Below, piece by piece: positions 1 to 7,730 of a DNA stretch of 64,000 nt (position 1 is its first letter; each line of letters opens with the position of its first letter). The notes below the pieces were generated by a model. The model made no database searches. It saw nothing but the letters and a program-made list of their open reading frames with translations, and was not told the DNA's origin. Location of the stretch: positions 654,406 through 718,405 of the forward strand of contig NZ_CP151800.1 in NCBI RefSeq assembly GCF_038449125.1. The letters are read 5' to 3'. The translations under genes and the position numbers were made by a program. Source of the DNA: Kosakonia sp. BYX6. Its GTDB lineage: Bacteria; Pseudomonadota; Gammaproteobacteria; Enterobacterales; Enterobacteriaceae.

Positions 1-134
1 GAGCAAGGCCAAATAGGGGTTCACAAGGTACGGCCCGTACTGAACCCGGGTAGGCTGCTTGAGCCAGTGAGCGATTGCTGGCCTAGATGAATGACTGTCC
101 ACGACAGAACCCGGCTTATCGGTCAGTTTCGACT
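1..134 (+). ncRNA. rnpB: RNase P RNA, 3' portion (5' part outside window)
   Basis: This is the 3' third of the catalytic RNA of ribonuclease P, which trims the 5' leaders of pre-tRNAs. The stretch is nearly identical to the end of E. coli rnpB as I remember it, including GGCCAAATAGGGGTTCA near position 8 and the terminal GGCTTATCGGTCAGTTTC at 113-130. The RNA starts left of the window, so the gene is cut by the window edge rather than broken. The mature end is placed near 134 by analogy with E. coli. A hairpin terminator follows at 146-178. Confidence 0.95.
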
Positions 135-145
135 CTTAAAGACGT

Positions 146-178
146 CCGCAGGAGAAATCCTGCGGGCGTTTTGCTTTT
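146..178 (+). terminator. rnpB terminator, first copy
   Basis: The stem CCGCAGGA / TCCTGCGG with a GAAA loop at 146-165 is followed by GCGTTTTGCTTTT. It is a Rho-independent terminator 12 nt after the RNase P RNA end. Confidence 0.85.
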
Positions 179-258
179 ATGCTGGGTTGAATGCCTGTCC
201 ACTCCTCTTTCTATGAAAAGAACGCGGCTTATCGGTCAGTTTCGACTCTTAAAGACGC

Positions 259-291
259 CTGCAGGAGAAATCCTGCGGGCGTTTTGCTTTT
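259..291 (+). terminator. rnpB terminator, repeated copy
   Basis: This is the same hairpin and T-rich tail as at 146-178, shifted by 113 bp, with a changed base in the left arm. It gives a second, back-up terminator. Confidence 0.75.
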
Positions 292-298
292 GTAGGCC

Positions 299-535
299 TG
301 TGAACCTGTAGGCCGGATAAGGCGTAGCCGCCATCCGGCAAAACAGCCAGCCGCAAAACCGCCTGATGGCGCTACGCTTATCAGGCCTACGCGGAGCCTG
401 CAAACCTGCCGCCACCAGTCGCTAAGCCGCCTGATGACGCTACGCTTATCAGGCCTACGCGGAGCCTGCAAACCTGCCGCCGCCAGTCGTTAAGCCGCCT
501 GATGGCGCTGCGCTTATCAGGCCTACGGCGAAACC
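299..535. repeat. REP/BIME cluster
   Basis: At least four REP units in alternating orientation are visible: GTAGGCCGGATAAGGCG near 309, then three CCGCCTGATGGCGCTACGC...TATCAGGCCTACG units ending near 390, 458 and 524. The spacers are near-identical (CGGAGCCTGCAAACCTGCCGCC). The block fills much of the gap between rnpB and the next gene (135-666). No gene is seen in it. Confidence 0.85.
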
Positions 536-666
536 TACAAACCTTCGCGGCGAATCCCTCATTTCTGTTTTGTCTAATTTATAAACAAATATCCCCTTTA
601 TCGGCGGGCGAAAAGCGCTACCCTGTTAAACAGGTTGCCATCATCGCTACGGGAGTTGTTGCCGTT

Positions 667-1419
667 ATGCATCAAAAATCAATCATCATTGTCCAGGTGG
701 GGAATGCCCCGGAACCTTTACGCGAGGCGCACGGCGACGTTCCGCTCTGGTTTTGCCAGGTGATCGGATGCGAACTGGACGAAGTTGAAGTGGTTCGCGT
801 CTTCGAAGGGGAAACGCTGCCCGCGCCGGATGCCCGCCGGGCCGCCATCATTACTGGTTCCTGGGCCATGGTTTCTGACCGGCTGCCGTGGAGTGAGAAA
901 ACCGCAGAATGGATCCGCGAGGCAATGACGATTGAGATGCCGCTGTTTGGCGTTTGCTACGGCCATCAACTGATGTCCTGGGCGCTGGGCGGCGATGTGC
1001 AATACCACGAAAAAGGGCGCGAAGCTGGCACCAAAACCGTCTATCTCAACGCCGCAGCCGCCAGCGATCCGTTGCTTACGCATCTGGAAGAAAGCTTCCC
1101 GGCGCATCTGACCCACCGGCAAACTGTCACCCGCTTGCCCATCGGCGCCACCGTGCTGGCCGCGTCAGTGCACGATCCTCACCAGATTGTACGCTATGGG
1201 CCTAAGGCCGTTTCCGTGCAGTTCCACCCGGAAATGACGCCGGAAATCGCCTCAGATTTGTTAAGACTCAATCGCCCGCACATTGAAAAAGAAGGCACCG
1301 ACACCGACAGCCTGGTCGCTGGCGTACTGCCCGCGCCTGGCGCGGCGGAAATCCTGCGGCGTTTCATCCAACACGTTTTCGCCCAAGAGCCGGTCGCCGT
1401 TTCATCTGACGCTACCTAG
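667..1419 (+). CDS. Class I glutamine amidotransferase (GuaA-type domain), 250 aa
   Basis: This is a stand-alone glutaminase domain that releases ammonia from glutamine or a gamma-glutamyl compound. The nucleophile motif GVCYGHQL (Cys near residue 96) and the HP-E motif VQFHPEM (near residue 190) are both present, so the enzyme should be active. The open frame runs upstream to 502 through REP DNA; the ATG at 667 gives the normal start of such proteins (a hydrophobic first strand, IIIVQVG) with GGGAG 14 nt upstream. No synthetase domain is attached, and the acceptor pathway is unknown. Its 3' end overlaps the convergent gene at 1402-1794 by 18 bases. Confidence 0.8.
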   Translation: MHQKSIIIVQVGNAPEPLREAHGDVPLWFCQVIGCELDEVEVVRVFEGETLPAPDARRAAIITGSWAMVSDRLPWSEKTAEWIREAMTIEMPLFGVCYGHQLMSWALGGDVQYHEKGREAGTKTVYLNAAAASDPLLTHLEESFPAHLTHRQTVTRLPIGATVLAASVHDPHQIVRYGPKAVSVQFHPEMTPEIASDLLRLNRPHIEKEGTDTDSLVAGVLPAPGAAEILRRFIQHVFAQEPVAVSSDAT

Positions 1420-1794
1420 CGAGTGATCTTCTGCTGCGCCATCGATCAGCCTGGTGAGTTCTTGGCAGCGGATAATTACCCCTTCCCGCAGCGTAAAATG
1501 GGCAAAAACCTCAATATGCGATTGCGCGCCATCCTTCTTTTCAACTGACACGTGATGACGCGTCAGCACCTCGTTGTGCTGGCTGGCGATCGCCACCACC
1601 GTAATGTCAATCGACCGGGTAAGCTGTTTAAGCTTCGCCATATGGCTGACAAAACCCGCAAAATCCAGCGCTTCGCCGTTGACTTGTTGCTGATAGTCCG
1701 GCGAAAAGTAGCCGCGGATCCGCGCTTCGTCATGATCCGGTTGGCAAACAATGTTGTGTAACGCTTGCGTGACCAATTTGGCTGCATTCGACAT
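1402..1794 (-). CDS. SnoaL-like / NTF2-fold protein, 130 aa
   Basis: The length, the alternating helix-strand pattern and the phrases IRGYFSPDYQQQVNG and HHVSVEKKDG fit the SnoaL-like polyketide-cyclase/nuclear-transport-factor-2 fold, a small alpha-beta barrel used by many hydrolases, isomerases and binding proteins. No catalytic residues can be assigned with confidence. It is divergent from the AraC regulator at 1887 and convergent with the amidotransferase. The regulator is a natural candidate for its control; the 92-bp gap holds an inverted repeat at 1853-1877. Confidence 0.6.
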   Translation of the reverse strand: MSNAAKLVTQALHNIVCQPDHDEARIRGYFSPDYQQQVNGEALDFAGFVSHMAKLKQLTRSIDITVVAIASQHNEVLTRHHVSVEKKDGAQSHIEVFAHFTLREGVIIRCQELTRLIDGAAEDHSLGSVR

Positions 1795-1852
1795 TTCTTT
1801 TTCCTCATTGCGTGGTTCACTGAGGATATCGTCGAAAGGCGGCGGTATATTA

Positions 1853-1877
1853 ACCGTAACTGGACATTAAATACGGT
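1853..1877. promoter_or_regulatory. Inverted repeat between SnoaL-like gene and araC-type gene
   Basis: ACCGTA (1853-1858) and TACGGT (1872-1877) are inverted with a 13-bp spacer, just upstream of the AraC-type gene start at 1887 and in the divergent promoter gap. It is a possible operator; assignment to the AraC protein is inference. Confidence 0.35.
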
Positions 1878-1886
1878 GAATCAGCC

Positions 1887-2627
1887 ATGATCACACAAAG
1901 CCAAAAACTGTCGCACCAAAGCAAACACAAAACCGAATGGCATCAGCATGTTACGGGTCAGCTATTCTGTATCCGCCGGGGAATGATGATGGTGCAAACC
2001 GAGCAGACGCAATGGGCGCTGACGCCCGCGACGATCGGTTGGTTTCCGCCGCAGTTACGCCACTGCGCCTGGACGGTGGGGAAAGTAGAAGGTCACAGCG
2101 TGCAGCTTAGCGTATGCGGCAGCGACGCTTTGCCGCAGCAGCCGGGCGTGTGGCCCGCCGACCCGTTTTTATTGTTGCTGATGGAGAGGATCAGCCAGCT
2201 TGATCCGCAAGTGGAAACGGCCCAACGCGAGCAGCATTTATTGGCGGTGATGATGGATGAAATCCGCCTTGCGCCGCCAGCCCCGTTACAACTGATGTTG
2301 CCGCATGATCGGCGGGCGCGACGCATCGCGGAGCAGTTGTTATTGCAACCGCAGAACACACTTCGCCAGCAAGAACTGGCAGCGGAAAACGGGTTGAGCA
2401 TCAGGACGTTAAGCCGCTTGTTTAGCGAACAAACGGGCCTCAGTTTTAGCCGATGGCGTCAGCAGGCGCGGATCCTCGCGTCAATCACTTGGTTATTACG
2501 TGGCGGACCGATCAGCGAAACCGCCATGCAGTGCGGGTATGAAAACGTCAGTGCTTTTATCGCCGCGTTCAAACTGCGTTTTGGTATGACACCGGGCGCG
2601 TTTCGTGTGTTAAACAGCAAGGCGTGA
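1887..2627 (+). CDS. AraC-family transcriptional regulator, 246 aa
   Basis: This is a DNA-binding regulator with an N-terminal cupin-like sensor half (about residues 10-95; HQHVTGQLFCIRRG is the usual arm and first barrel strand). The C-terminal double helix-turn-helix (about residues 145-240) contains ELAAENGLSIRTLSRLF and AMQCGYENVSAFIAAFK followed by the family signature FGMTPGAFR. The layout resembles small NimR/YeaM-type regulators that control one adjacent gene. It is transcribed divergently from the SnoaL-like gene. The ligand is unknown. Confidence 0.85.
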   Translation: MITQSQKLSHQSKHKTEWHQHVTGQLFCIRRGMMMVQTEQTQWALTPATIGWFPPQLRHCAWTVGKVEGHSVQLSVCGSDALPQQPGVWPADPFLLLLMERISQLDPQVETAQREQHLLAVMMDEIRLAPPAPLQLMLPHDRRARRIAEQLLLQPQNTLRQQELAAENGLSIRTLSRLFSEQTGLSFSRWRQQARILASITWLLRGGPISETAMQCGYENVSAFIAAFKLRFGMTPGAFRVLNSKA

Positions 2628-2654
2628 TGCCCCGGCCAGCACCGGGGCGGTTGG

Positions 2655-2819
2655 TCAGGCGGTGGCTTCTTCTTCCGCCAGACGAATGACAGCTTCAGCG
2701 ACGATAACTTCCAGTTCCGTCAGCATCTCTTCAAACCCGAACGTCGGCGCGGGAGCGTCGGGTAATTGATCGCCAGAGGTTACGCGATCAAACGGGCTAT
2801 TTATTGTGCGGATACTCAT
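2655..2819 (-). CDS. yhaL: Small conserved protein YhaL, 54 aa
   Basis: This short gene follows yhaK by 25 bases on the same strand, as in E. coli. The last 27 residues (FGFEEMLTELEVIVAEA.., ending RLAEEEATA) are close to the E. coli YhaL C-terminus (FGYEEMLSELEAIVADAETRLAEDEATA region) and resemble the start of the exonuclease VII small subunit (FEEALAELE). The N-terminal half differs. The start ATG (2817-2819) gives exactly the E. coli length. The function is unknown; co-transcription with yhaK is likely. Confidence 0.75.
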   Translation of the reverse strand: MSIRTINSPFDRVTSGDQLPDAPAPTFGFEEMLTELEVIVAEAVIRLAEEEATA

Positions 2820-2844
2820 TGACTCACCTAAAAATATTGACCCA

Positions 2845-3546
2845 TCACACCGGTAAATCTATCAGCAAAGCACGCAGCGGCGTGTCGGCGACCAGTGTTA
2901 TGTTAGCTTCATCACGAATAAAAGCGCCGTCACCGCAGGTGAGTGCCTCTTTCCCTTCGCAATGTGTGACGGCATGCACCGTCCCGTGAATAGACTGCAA
3001 ATAGGCGCGCGGGCCATGTAACTGAATTTTCAGCTCTTCGCCTTTTTTCAGCTCGACATGGTGCAGCCAAACCTGCTGGCGCAACTGCAAACTGTTTTCG
3101 CTGCCATCCGGCGAGGCCAGCAGTTGTTGCGAGGCATCGGCAATCGTGACTTTTTGCACCGGCGGGTTTTCACGCTCCGGGCAGGCATCAAGCCATAACT
3201 GCATACGCGTCAACGACTTGTCTTTACTCAGATTATGTTCGCTGTAGCTGATACCAGGCTGGGTGGCGATTAACAACGCTTCGCCCGCTTTCGCCTGAAC
3301 ATGGTTACCTTCGCTATCGCGGTATTCCGCTTCGCCTTCCAGAATCACATTCAAAATATCCACTTTCGGGTAGGTACGCGGCTGGAATGAAGCCGCAGGG
3401 GCAAGCACTTCCTGGTTCAATACGCGCAGTGAGGCATAGCCCAAAAGCTTCGGGTCGAAGTAATGTCCAAAGGAAAAAGTGTAGCGGGCCTGAAGCCAGC
3501 CGAAGTCAGCTTGTCCGCATTGTTTCGCAGTACGGGTAGTAATCAT
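2845..3546 (-). CDS. yhaK: Pirin-family bicupin YhaK, 233 aa
   Basis: This is a cytoplasmic two-cupin protein of the pirin family. E. coli YhaK is a redox-sensitive bicupin reported to respond to oxidative/nitrosative stress. The N-terminal pirin stretch FSFGHYFDPK (near residues 25-35) and the metal-cupin region PRTYPKVDILNVILEGEAEYRDS are present; the C-terminal cupin is shorter. In the family a cupin His-His-Glu set binds metal. It lies divergent from yhaJ with a 105-bp gap and upstream of yhaL. YhaJ-dependent control is plausible from gene order. Confidence 0.85.
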   Translation of the reverse strand: MITTRTAKQCGQADFGWLQARYTFSFGHYFDPKLLGYASLRVLNQEVLAPAASFQPRTYPKVDILNVILEGEAEYRDSEGNHVQAKAGEALLIATQPGISYSEHNLSKDKSLTRMQLWLDACPERENPPVQKVTIADASQQLLASPDGSENSLQLRQQVWLHHVELKKGEELKIQLHGPRAYLQSIHGTVHAVTHCEGKEALTCGDGAFIRDEANITLVADTPLRALLIDLPV

Positions 3547-3651
3547 AATTATTGACCTCTCTTTACTTAAAACAATGTTAAAGGGATGGACGATGCATTG
3601 TTAGCCAGATATTCTGCCTGGTATGTTCAAATTTCCTGAATGAGAACAATC

Positions 3652-4548
3652 ATGGCCAAAGAAAGAGCATTAACGCTGGAAGCGTTACGCGTGATGGATG
3701 CGATTGACCGGCGTGGCAGCTTTGCCGCCGCCGCAGATGAGCTGGGGCGCGTGCCTTCCGCGCTCAGTTACACCATGCAAAAACTGGAAGAAGAGCTGGA
3801 TGTGGTGCTGTTTGACCGCTCCGGGCATCGAACGAAATTCACCAATGTCGGGCGCATGTTGCTGGAACGCGGCCGCGTTTTGCTGGAAGCCGCAGATAAA
3901 CTGACAACCGATGCCGAAGCGCTGGCGCGCGGTTGGGAAACGCATTTAACGCTGGTCACCGAAGCGCTGGTTCCCTCGGTGGCACTGTTTCCGCTGGTGG
4001 AAAGGCTGGCGGCGAAAGCCACCACGCAATTGTCGATTATTACCGAAGTGCTGGCGGGAGCCTGGGAGCGCCTCGAGCAGGGGCGGGCGGATATTGTTAT
4101 CGCGCCGGATATGCATTTTCGCTCCTCGTCGGAAATTAACTCCCGCAAACTTTATTCGGTGATGAATGTGTATGTCGCCGCGCCGGAGCACCCGATTCAC
4201 CACGAAGCGGAGCCGCTGTCGGAAGTTACGCGCGTGAAATATCGCGGCGTGGCGGTTGCCGATACCGCGCGAGAACGCCCGGTGTTAACGGTGCAGTTGC
4301 TGGATAAGCAGCCGAGGCTGACGGTGAGCACCATTGAAGATAAACGCCAGGCGTTGCTGGCAGGGTTGGGCGTCGCCACCATGCCTTATCCGCTGGTTGA
4401 GCAGGATATTGCCGAAGGCCGCTTGCGCGTGGTTAGCCCGGAATACGCTGGCCAGGTTGATATTATTATGGCCTGGCGCCGCGATAGCATGGGCGAAGGG
4501 AAAGCCTGGTGCCTGCGCGAAATCCCCAAGCTTTTCGCCGGGAGATAA
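3652..4548 (+). CDS. yhaJ: LysR-family regulator YhaJ, 298 aa
   Basis: This LysR-type activator is almost identical to E. coli YhaJ in the N-terminal helix-turn-helix (AADELGRVPSALSYTMQKLEEEL, residues about 24-46) and across the periplasmic-binding-like effector domain. The ATG at 3652 gives the E. coli start MAKERALTLE and length; a longer frame from 3640 adds four residues. In E. coli YhaJ has been linked to sensing aromatic degradation products (dinitrotoluene) and to control of yhaK/yqjF-type genes, several of which are in this window. It is divergent from yhaK. Confidence 0.93.
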   Translation: MAKERALTLEALRVMDAIDRRGSFAAAADELGRVPSALSYTMQKLEEELDVVLFDRSGHRTKFTNVGRMLLERGRVLLEAADKLTTDAEALARGWETHLTLVTEALVPSVALFPLVERLAAKATTQLSIITEVLAGAWERLEQGRADIVIAPDMHFRSSSEINSRKLYSVMNVYVAAPEHPIHHEAEPLSEVTRVKYRGVAVADTARERPVLTVQLLDKQPRLTVSTIEDKRQALLAGLGVATMPYPLVEQDIAEGRLRVVSPEYAGQVDIIMAWRRDSMGEGKAWCLREIPKLFAGR

Positions 4549-4562
4549 GCTAGCCGTCAGTT

Positions 4563-4916
4563 TCAGAGGAAGGCTTTCGGCTGCGGGCCGAAAAGGTTCT
4601 CTTCAGATGTGCCGTGTTGGCTGTAAAAAGCCAGTAACGCCAACCAGCCAATCACCGGAAATAACAACAGCAACAGCCAGCGCCAACTGCGATTCGTATC
4701 GTGCAAGCGGCGCACCTGTACTGCCAGTGTTGGCACCAGCACCAGCAACTCATACGCCAGGCTGAGCACATGCCAGCCGATTATCTTGTCCACTACACTC
4801 AATACGCCGAAGAGAATGATGTTGACCAGAGTGAACATCCAGAACTCGCGGCGGTGCGCGCGCCCATGAAAGACGGCGTAATTGCGAAGCACCCTAAAAT
4901 ACCAGTCCATTCTCAA
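4563..4916 (-). CDS. yhaH: DUF805 inner-membrane protein (YhaH/YhaI type), 117 aa
   Basis: This small membrane protein has the DUF805 pattern: a short basic head with FHGRAHRREFWMF, transmembrane segments near residues 28-45, 52-70 and 78-97, and the conserved RRLHDTNRSWRWLLL between the second and third. E. coli has two neighbouring paralogues, yhaH and yhaI, at this locus. One is present here and the choice between the two names is uncertain. It is convergent with yhaJ (14-bp gap). The molecular role is unknown. Confidence 0.75.
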   Translation of the reverse strand: MRMDWYFRVLRNYAVFHGRAHRREFWMFTLVNIILFGVLSVVDKIIGWHVLSLAYELLVLVPTLAVQVRRLHDTNRSWRWLLLLLFPVIGWLALLAFYSQHGTSEENLFGPQPKAFL

Positions 4917-5034
4917 CCTCGATCAACGGTCAATTCGTTGTTTTCTAAACGATCACAGTAAGAATAGACGGCAAATTTACAAAGCGATAAATCGGCGGGA
5001 AATTATTTGGGCGCGTTGTGACGCGCCCGAAAGA

Positions 5035-6021
5035 TCAGGCAAAACGGCTGTCGCGCCCGTGAGGTTCATCAAGATCCTGCCACGGCCCGATGGAAATAAT
5101 TCCGGTCGGGTTGATGGTTTTGTGGCTGCGATAGTAGTGATTGCGGATATGCGCAAAATCGACGGTTTCCGCAATGCCGGGCAGCTGGTAGATGTCGCGC
5201 AGGAAGCCATGCAGGTTGAGATAGTCACTGATGCGGTGTTTATCGCATTTGAAATGCGTAACGTACACCGGATCAAAACGCACCAGCGTGGTCCACAAAC
5301 GGATATCCGCTTCGGTCAGGCGGTCGCCGGTCAGATAACGGTGCTGGCCGAGGATCTGCTCAAGCCGTTCCAGCGCGGTAAACACATTAACGACCGCTTC
5401 GTCATAAGCGTCTTGGCTGGTGGCAAAACCGGTTTTATAAACGCCGTTATTTACGTTGTCGTAAATCCAGCTATTCAGCTCATCGATCTGCGTGCGCAGT
5501 TCCGGCGGATAGTAATCCCCGGCTTTTGCGCCCAGCCCGTCAAAAGCGGTATTGAACATGCGGATGATTTCCGCCGATTCGTTGCTCACTATAGTGTGGT
5601 TCTTTTTGTCCCACAGCACAGGCACCGTTACGCGGCCGGTATAGTTTGGGTCGGCATGCAGATAAAGCTGGTAGAGGAATTCGTGTTGATACAGCGTGTC
5701 GCCGGTCGCAGCGGGGAAATCATCGGCAAACGTCCAGCCGTTTTCCAGCATCAGCGGGTTGACCACGGAAACGGAGATAAACGGCTCCAGGCCTTTTAAT
5801 TTTCGCAGGATCAGCGTGCGATGCGCCCACGGACAGGCCAGCGAAACATACAGGTGGTAGCGGTCTTTTTCGGCGGCAAAACCGCCTTCGCCAGAAGGAC
5901 CGGGTGCGCCATCGGCGGTGAGCCAGTTGCGATACGCGGAATTTGAGCGTTTGAAGCGCCCACCGGTGGATTTGGTGTCGTACCAGGTGTCATGCCAGAC
6001 ACCATCAATCAGTTGTCCCAT
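5035..6021 (-). CDS. yqjG: Glutathionyl-hydroquinone reductase YqjG, 328 aa
   Basis: This Xi-class glutathione transferase reduces glutathionyl-hydroquinones using GSH. The thioredoxin-like half has YHLYVSLACPWAHRTLILRKL (about residues 53-73) with the catalytic Cys in CPWAHR, and the all-helical C-terminal half carries RYLTGDRLTEADIRLWTTLVRFD. The length matches E. coli YqjG. It follows yqjF on the same strand, with a hairpin (6046-6071) between them. A long open frame on the opposite strand (4882-5799) is a shadow of this gene. Confidence 0.93.
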   Translation of the reverse strand: MGQLIDGVWHDTWYDTKSTGGRFKRSNSAYRNWLTADGAPGPSGEGGFAAEKDRYHLYVSLACPWAHRTLILRKLKGLEPFISVSVVNPLMLENGWTFADDFPAATGDTLYQHEFLYQLYLHADPNYTGRVTVPVLWDKKNHTIVSNESAEIIRMFNTAFDGLGAKAGDYYPPELRTQIDELNSWIYDNVNNGVYKTGFATSQDAYDEAVVNVFTALERLEQILGQHRYLTGDRLTEADIRLWTTLVRFDPVYVTHFKCDKHRISDYLNLHGFLRDIYQLPGIAETVDFAHIRNHYYRSHKTINPTGIISIGPWQDLDEPHGRDSRFA

Positions 6022-6045
6022 TTTTGCTTTCTCCTTCTGATAGCA

Positions 6046-6071
6046 AAAGCGAGGAGTGAACTCCTCGCTTT
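6046..6071 (-). terminator. Hairpin between yqjF and yqjG
   Basis: An 11-bp perfect stem (AAAGCGAGGAG / CTCCTCGCTTT) with a four-base loop lies 26 nt downstream of the yqjF stop and 25 nt before the yqjG start. It may terminate or attenuate yqjF transcription before yqjG. Confidence 0.6.
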
Positions 6072-6096
6072 GGTGTCTTCAGTCAGTATAGAGCGC

Positions 6097-6489
6097 TTAC
6101 CACTTTTTATTCAGTACGCGGTCGATGCTGATTGCGCCAGGACCGGTGATACCCAGCAGCAGGTAGCCGCCAGCGATAGTCATGTTTTTCATGAACATCA
6201 GGGAGTTCACGCCTTCGGCAAAGTTGCTGTGGAACAGGAACGCGGTCAGCAGCGTGAAACCGGCGGTGAAGAATGCCGTGGTGCGAGTCAGGAAACCGAA
6301 CAGGATTGCCAGACCGCCGCCGAACTCAAGAAGAATGGTCAGTGGCAGCAGGAAGCCCGGCACGCCCATCGCTTCCATATATTGTTGAGTGCCCGCATAA
6401 CCGGTGATTTTGCCCCAGCCCGCCACGATAAACAGAATTGGCATCAGGATACGTGCAACCAGGAAACCAACATCTTCTAATTTTTTCAT
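6097..6489 (-). CDS. yqjF: DoxX-family membrane protein YqjF, 130 aa
   Basis: This inner-membrane protein of the DoxX family has four hydrophobic segments (about residues 8-25, 47-67, 72-90, 100-118). The family motif GWGKITGY follows the first helix and LEFGGGLAILFGFLTR lies in the second. E. coli yqjF is induced by dinitrotoluene breakdown products through YhaJ, and yhaJ is encoded nearby here. It precedes yqjG, so the pair may form a quinone-related stress unit. The exact biochemical role is not settled. Confidence 0.88.
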   Translation of the reverse strand: MKKLEDVGFLVARILMPILFIVAGWGKITGYAGTQQYMEAMGVPGFLLPLTILLEFGGGLAILFGFLTRTTAFFTAGFTLLTAFLFHSNFAEGVNSLMFMKNMTIAGGYLLLGITGPGAISIDRVLNKKW

Positions 6490-6639
6490 CTTTCTCTCCA
6501 GAGAACCATATGAGCGGTATGCAGTAAATAGGTTGCAATTACGGGCGCTTGCCGCGTATTTGCTGTCGATGGAGAGGATAGTAATCGTGACGGGTTAGGA
6601 TTGTTAGCAAGGAATACTGTCGAATTTTTTCAAAAAAAC

Positions 6640-6683
6640 TGAGTAAGAAAAACAGAAACGGGCGATCGGTAATGATCGCCCGT
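6640..6683 (-). terminator. Terminator after yqjK
   Basis: A 10-bp stem ACGGGCGATC / GATCGCCCGT (6658-6683) with a six-base loop is followed on the minus strand by TTTCTGTTTTTCTT. It closes the yqjC-D-E-K gene string 21 nt past the yqjK stop. Confidence 0.85.
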
Positions 6684-6703
6684 AGAAGCAAGCAGGTGAC
6701 GTT

Positions 6704-6994
6704 TTAGCGTGGAGAATTAAGCGTTGATTTGACCAGCCGCCAAAGACTCCAGACGCCAAGCCCGCGTTTGGCCCAGCGCACCAGCATATTGGGATGACGA
6801 ACTGACCAAATTGCCATCGCGCTGCTGCCTACCAGCGCCCACGAGCGCAGACTTAAAAGAGTATTCCAGCCGCGATCGTATGCGCCGGTCGCTTCAAGCC
6901 AGTCACGGCGTCCGGCAGTGAGATCCAGCCGTTGCTGCTGGATCTCGCTGAGCAAAAGCGCTTTACGCTTTAGACGTTCCGCTTTGCTACTCAC
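6704..6994 (-). CDS. yqjK: YqjK-like protein, 96 aa
   Basis: This is a small basic protein with one hydrophobic stretch (about residues 48-65, LRSWALVGSSAMAIWSV) and a helical N-terminus (SSKAERLKRKALLLSEIQQQ). The length and position as the last gene after yqjD-yqjE match E. coli YqjK, a predicted inner-membrane protein of unknown function. Its start overlaps the yqjE stop (ATGA type), showing tight coupling. Confidence 0.85.
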   Translation of the reverse strand: MSSKAERLKRKALLLSEIQQQRLDLTAGRRDWLEATGAYDRGWNTLLSLRSWALVGSSAMAIWSVRHPNMLVRWAKRGLGVWSLWRLVKSTLNSPR

Positions 6995-7389
6995 GATTTA
7001 TCGTCCTCCAGCAAAGCGCGGTCATTCGCCAGCTCCTGGCGTGTGTGTCGCAGCAGCGTTGACGCCCGCGCTTTACGCAGTGTCGAAATGCCGCCTATCA
7101 GCGCCAGCACCAGCAACACCACGGTGGTTGCAATCATCGCGTTCAGGCGATATTGCGGATCGATGGCCCAGATTATCAGCACCATCAGGCTCATCAGGCC
7201 AAATGCGGCAAAAAGCATGGTCAGCCCCACCATCAGGAGCAACTGGAACAAGTTGGCTTTCTCTTCTTCCAGCTCAACAACCGCCAGCCGCAGGCGGGTC
7301 TCAACCATTTCAACAAGGACGGTCAGAATGCGTTGACCAATCCCCAGCGCGCTTTTGCCAGGCCCCTGCGCGTGTCGTGAATCCGCCAT
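6991..7389 (-). CDS. yqjE: Phage holin-like membrane protein YqjE, 132 aa
   Basis: This inner-membrane protein has two adjacent transmembrane helices (about residues 48-72 and 80-105, LFQLLLMVGLTMLFAAFGLMSLMVLIIWA and AMIATTVVLLVLALIGGI), preceded by an amphipathic helix with EMVETRLRLAVVELEEEK. This is the actinobacterial-holin-X/YqjE (phage_holin_3_6-like) arrangement. It sits directly after yqjD (1-bp gap) and before yqjK. In E. coli YqjD is a ribosome-binding membrane protein and YqjE is its co-transcribed neighbour. Confidence 0.88.
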   Translation of the reverse strand: MADSRHAQGPGKSALGIGQRILTVLVEMVETRLRLAVVELEEEKANLFQLLLMVGLTMLFAAFGLMSLMVLIIWAIDPQYRLNAMIATTVVLLVLALIGGISTLRKARASTLLRHTRQELANDRALLEDDKS

Positions 7390-7390
7390 C

Positions 7391-7693
7391 TTAGCGACGC
7401 GTCAGCAGCACGCCCAACACCACGCCGACTGCGGCACCGATGCCAACGCTGGCCCACGGGTTATCGCGCACGTATTCGTCGGTACGGGCTGCCGCTTCGC
7501 GGGTTTGACGGGCAATCACATCGCCGGTTTCGCCAAGGCGATGACGGCTTTCGCGCAGCGCTTTTTCCGCTTTGGTGCGTAACTTGCCCAGCTCTTCTTT
7601 CGATTTTTCACCGGAATTACCCAGCACTTCTTCCAGGGTGTCCGCAAGGGATTTCAACTCAGCGCGCAGATGGTCAGCATTATCTTTCGACAT
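7391..7693 (-). CDS. yqjD: Ribosome-associated membrane protein YqjD (DUF883), 100 aa
   Basis: This is a DUF883/ElaB-family tail-anchored protein. A long charged helix (residues about 3-70, rich in E, K, R; LADTLEEVLGNSGEKSKEEL) is followed by a C-terminal membrane anchor GIGAAVGVVLGVLLTRR, with the conserved DEYVRDNPWASVGIG just before it. In E. coli YqjD binds 70S/100S ribosomes at the inner membrane in stationary phase. It is followed by yqjE and yqjK in the same transcript. Confidence 0.92.
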   Translation of the reverse strand: MSKDNADHLRAELKSLADTLEEVLGNSGEKSKEELGKLRTKAEKALRESRHRLGETGDVIARQTREAAARTDEYVRDNPWASVGIGAAVGVVLGVLLTRR

Positions 7694-7730
7694 AATTCTC
7701 TCCAGGTGAGTGAGTGGTCATTTCCATTAA

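Larger units (their letters stand above)
112..292 (+). repeat. Tandem repeat of the rnpB 3' end, 113-bp period
   Basis: About 68 bases covering the last 23 nt of rnpB and its terminator hairpin (112-179) recur at 225-292 with one or two mismatches. The offset is exactly 113 bp. E. coli also carries 113-bp repeats downstream of rnpB, so this arrangement is conserved; here there is one extra, partial copy. The effect is a duplicated terminator. Confidence 0.9.

Noticed and set aside
87-311. 74-codon frame at the left edge
   Set aside because: It runs through rnpB RNA and its repeats.
4882-5799. 305-codon frame on the plus strand
   Set aside because: It is antisense to yqjG, which has clear family motifs and conserved length; the product has no recognisable features.
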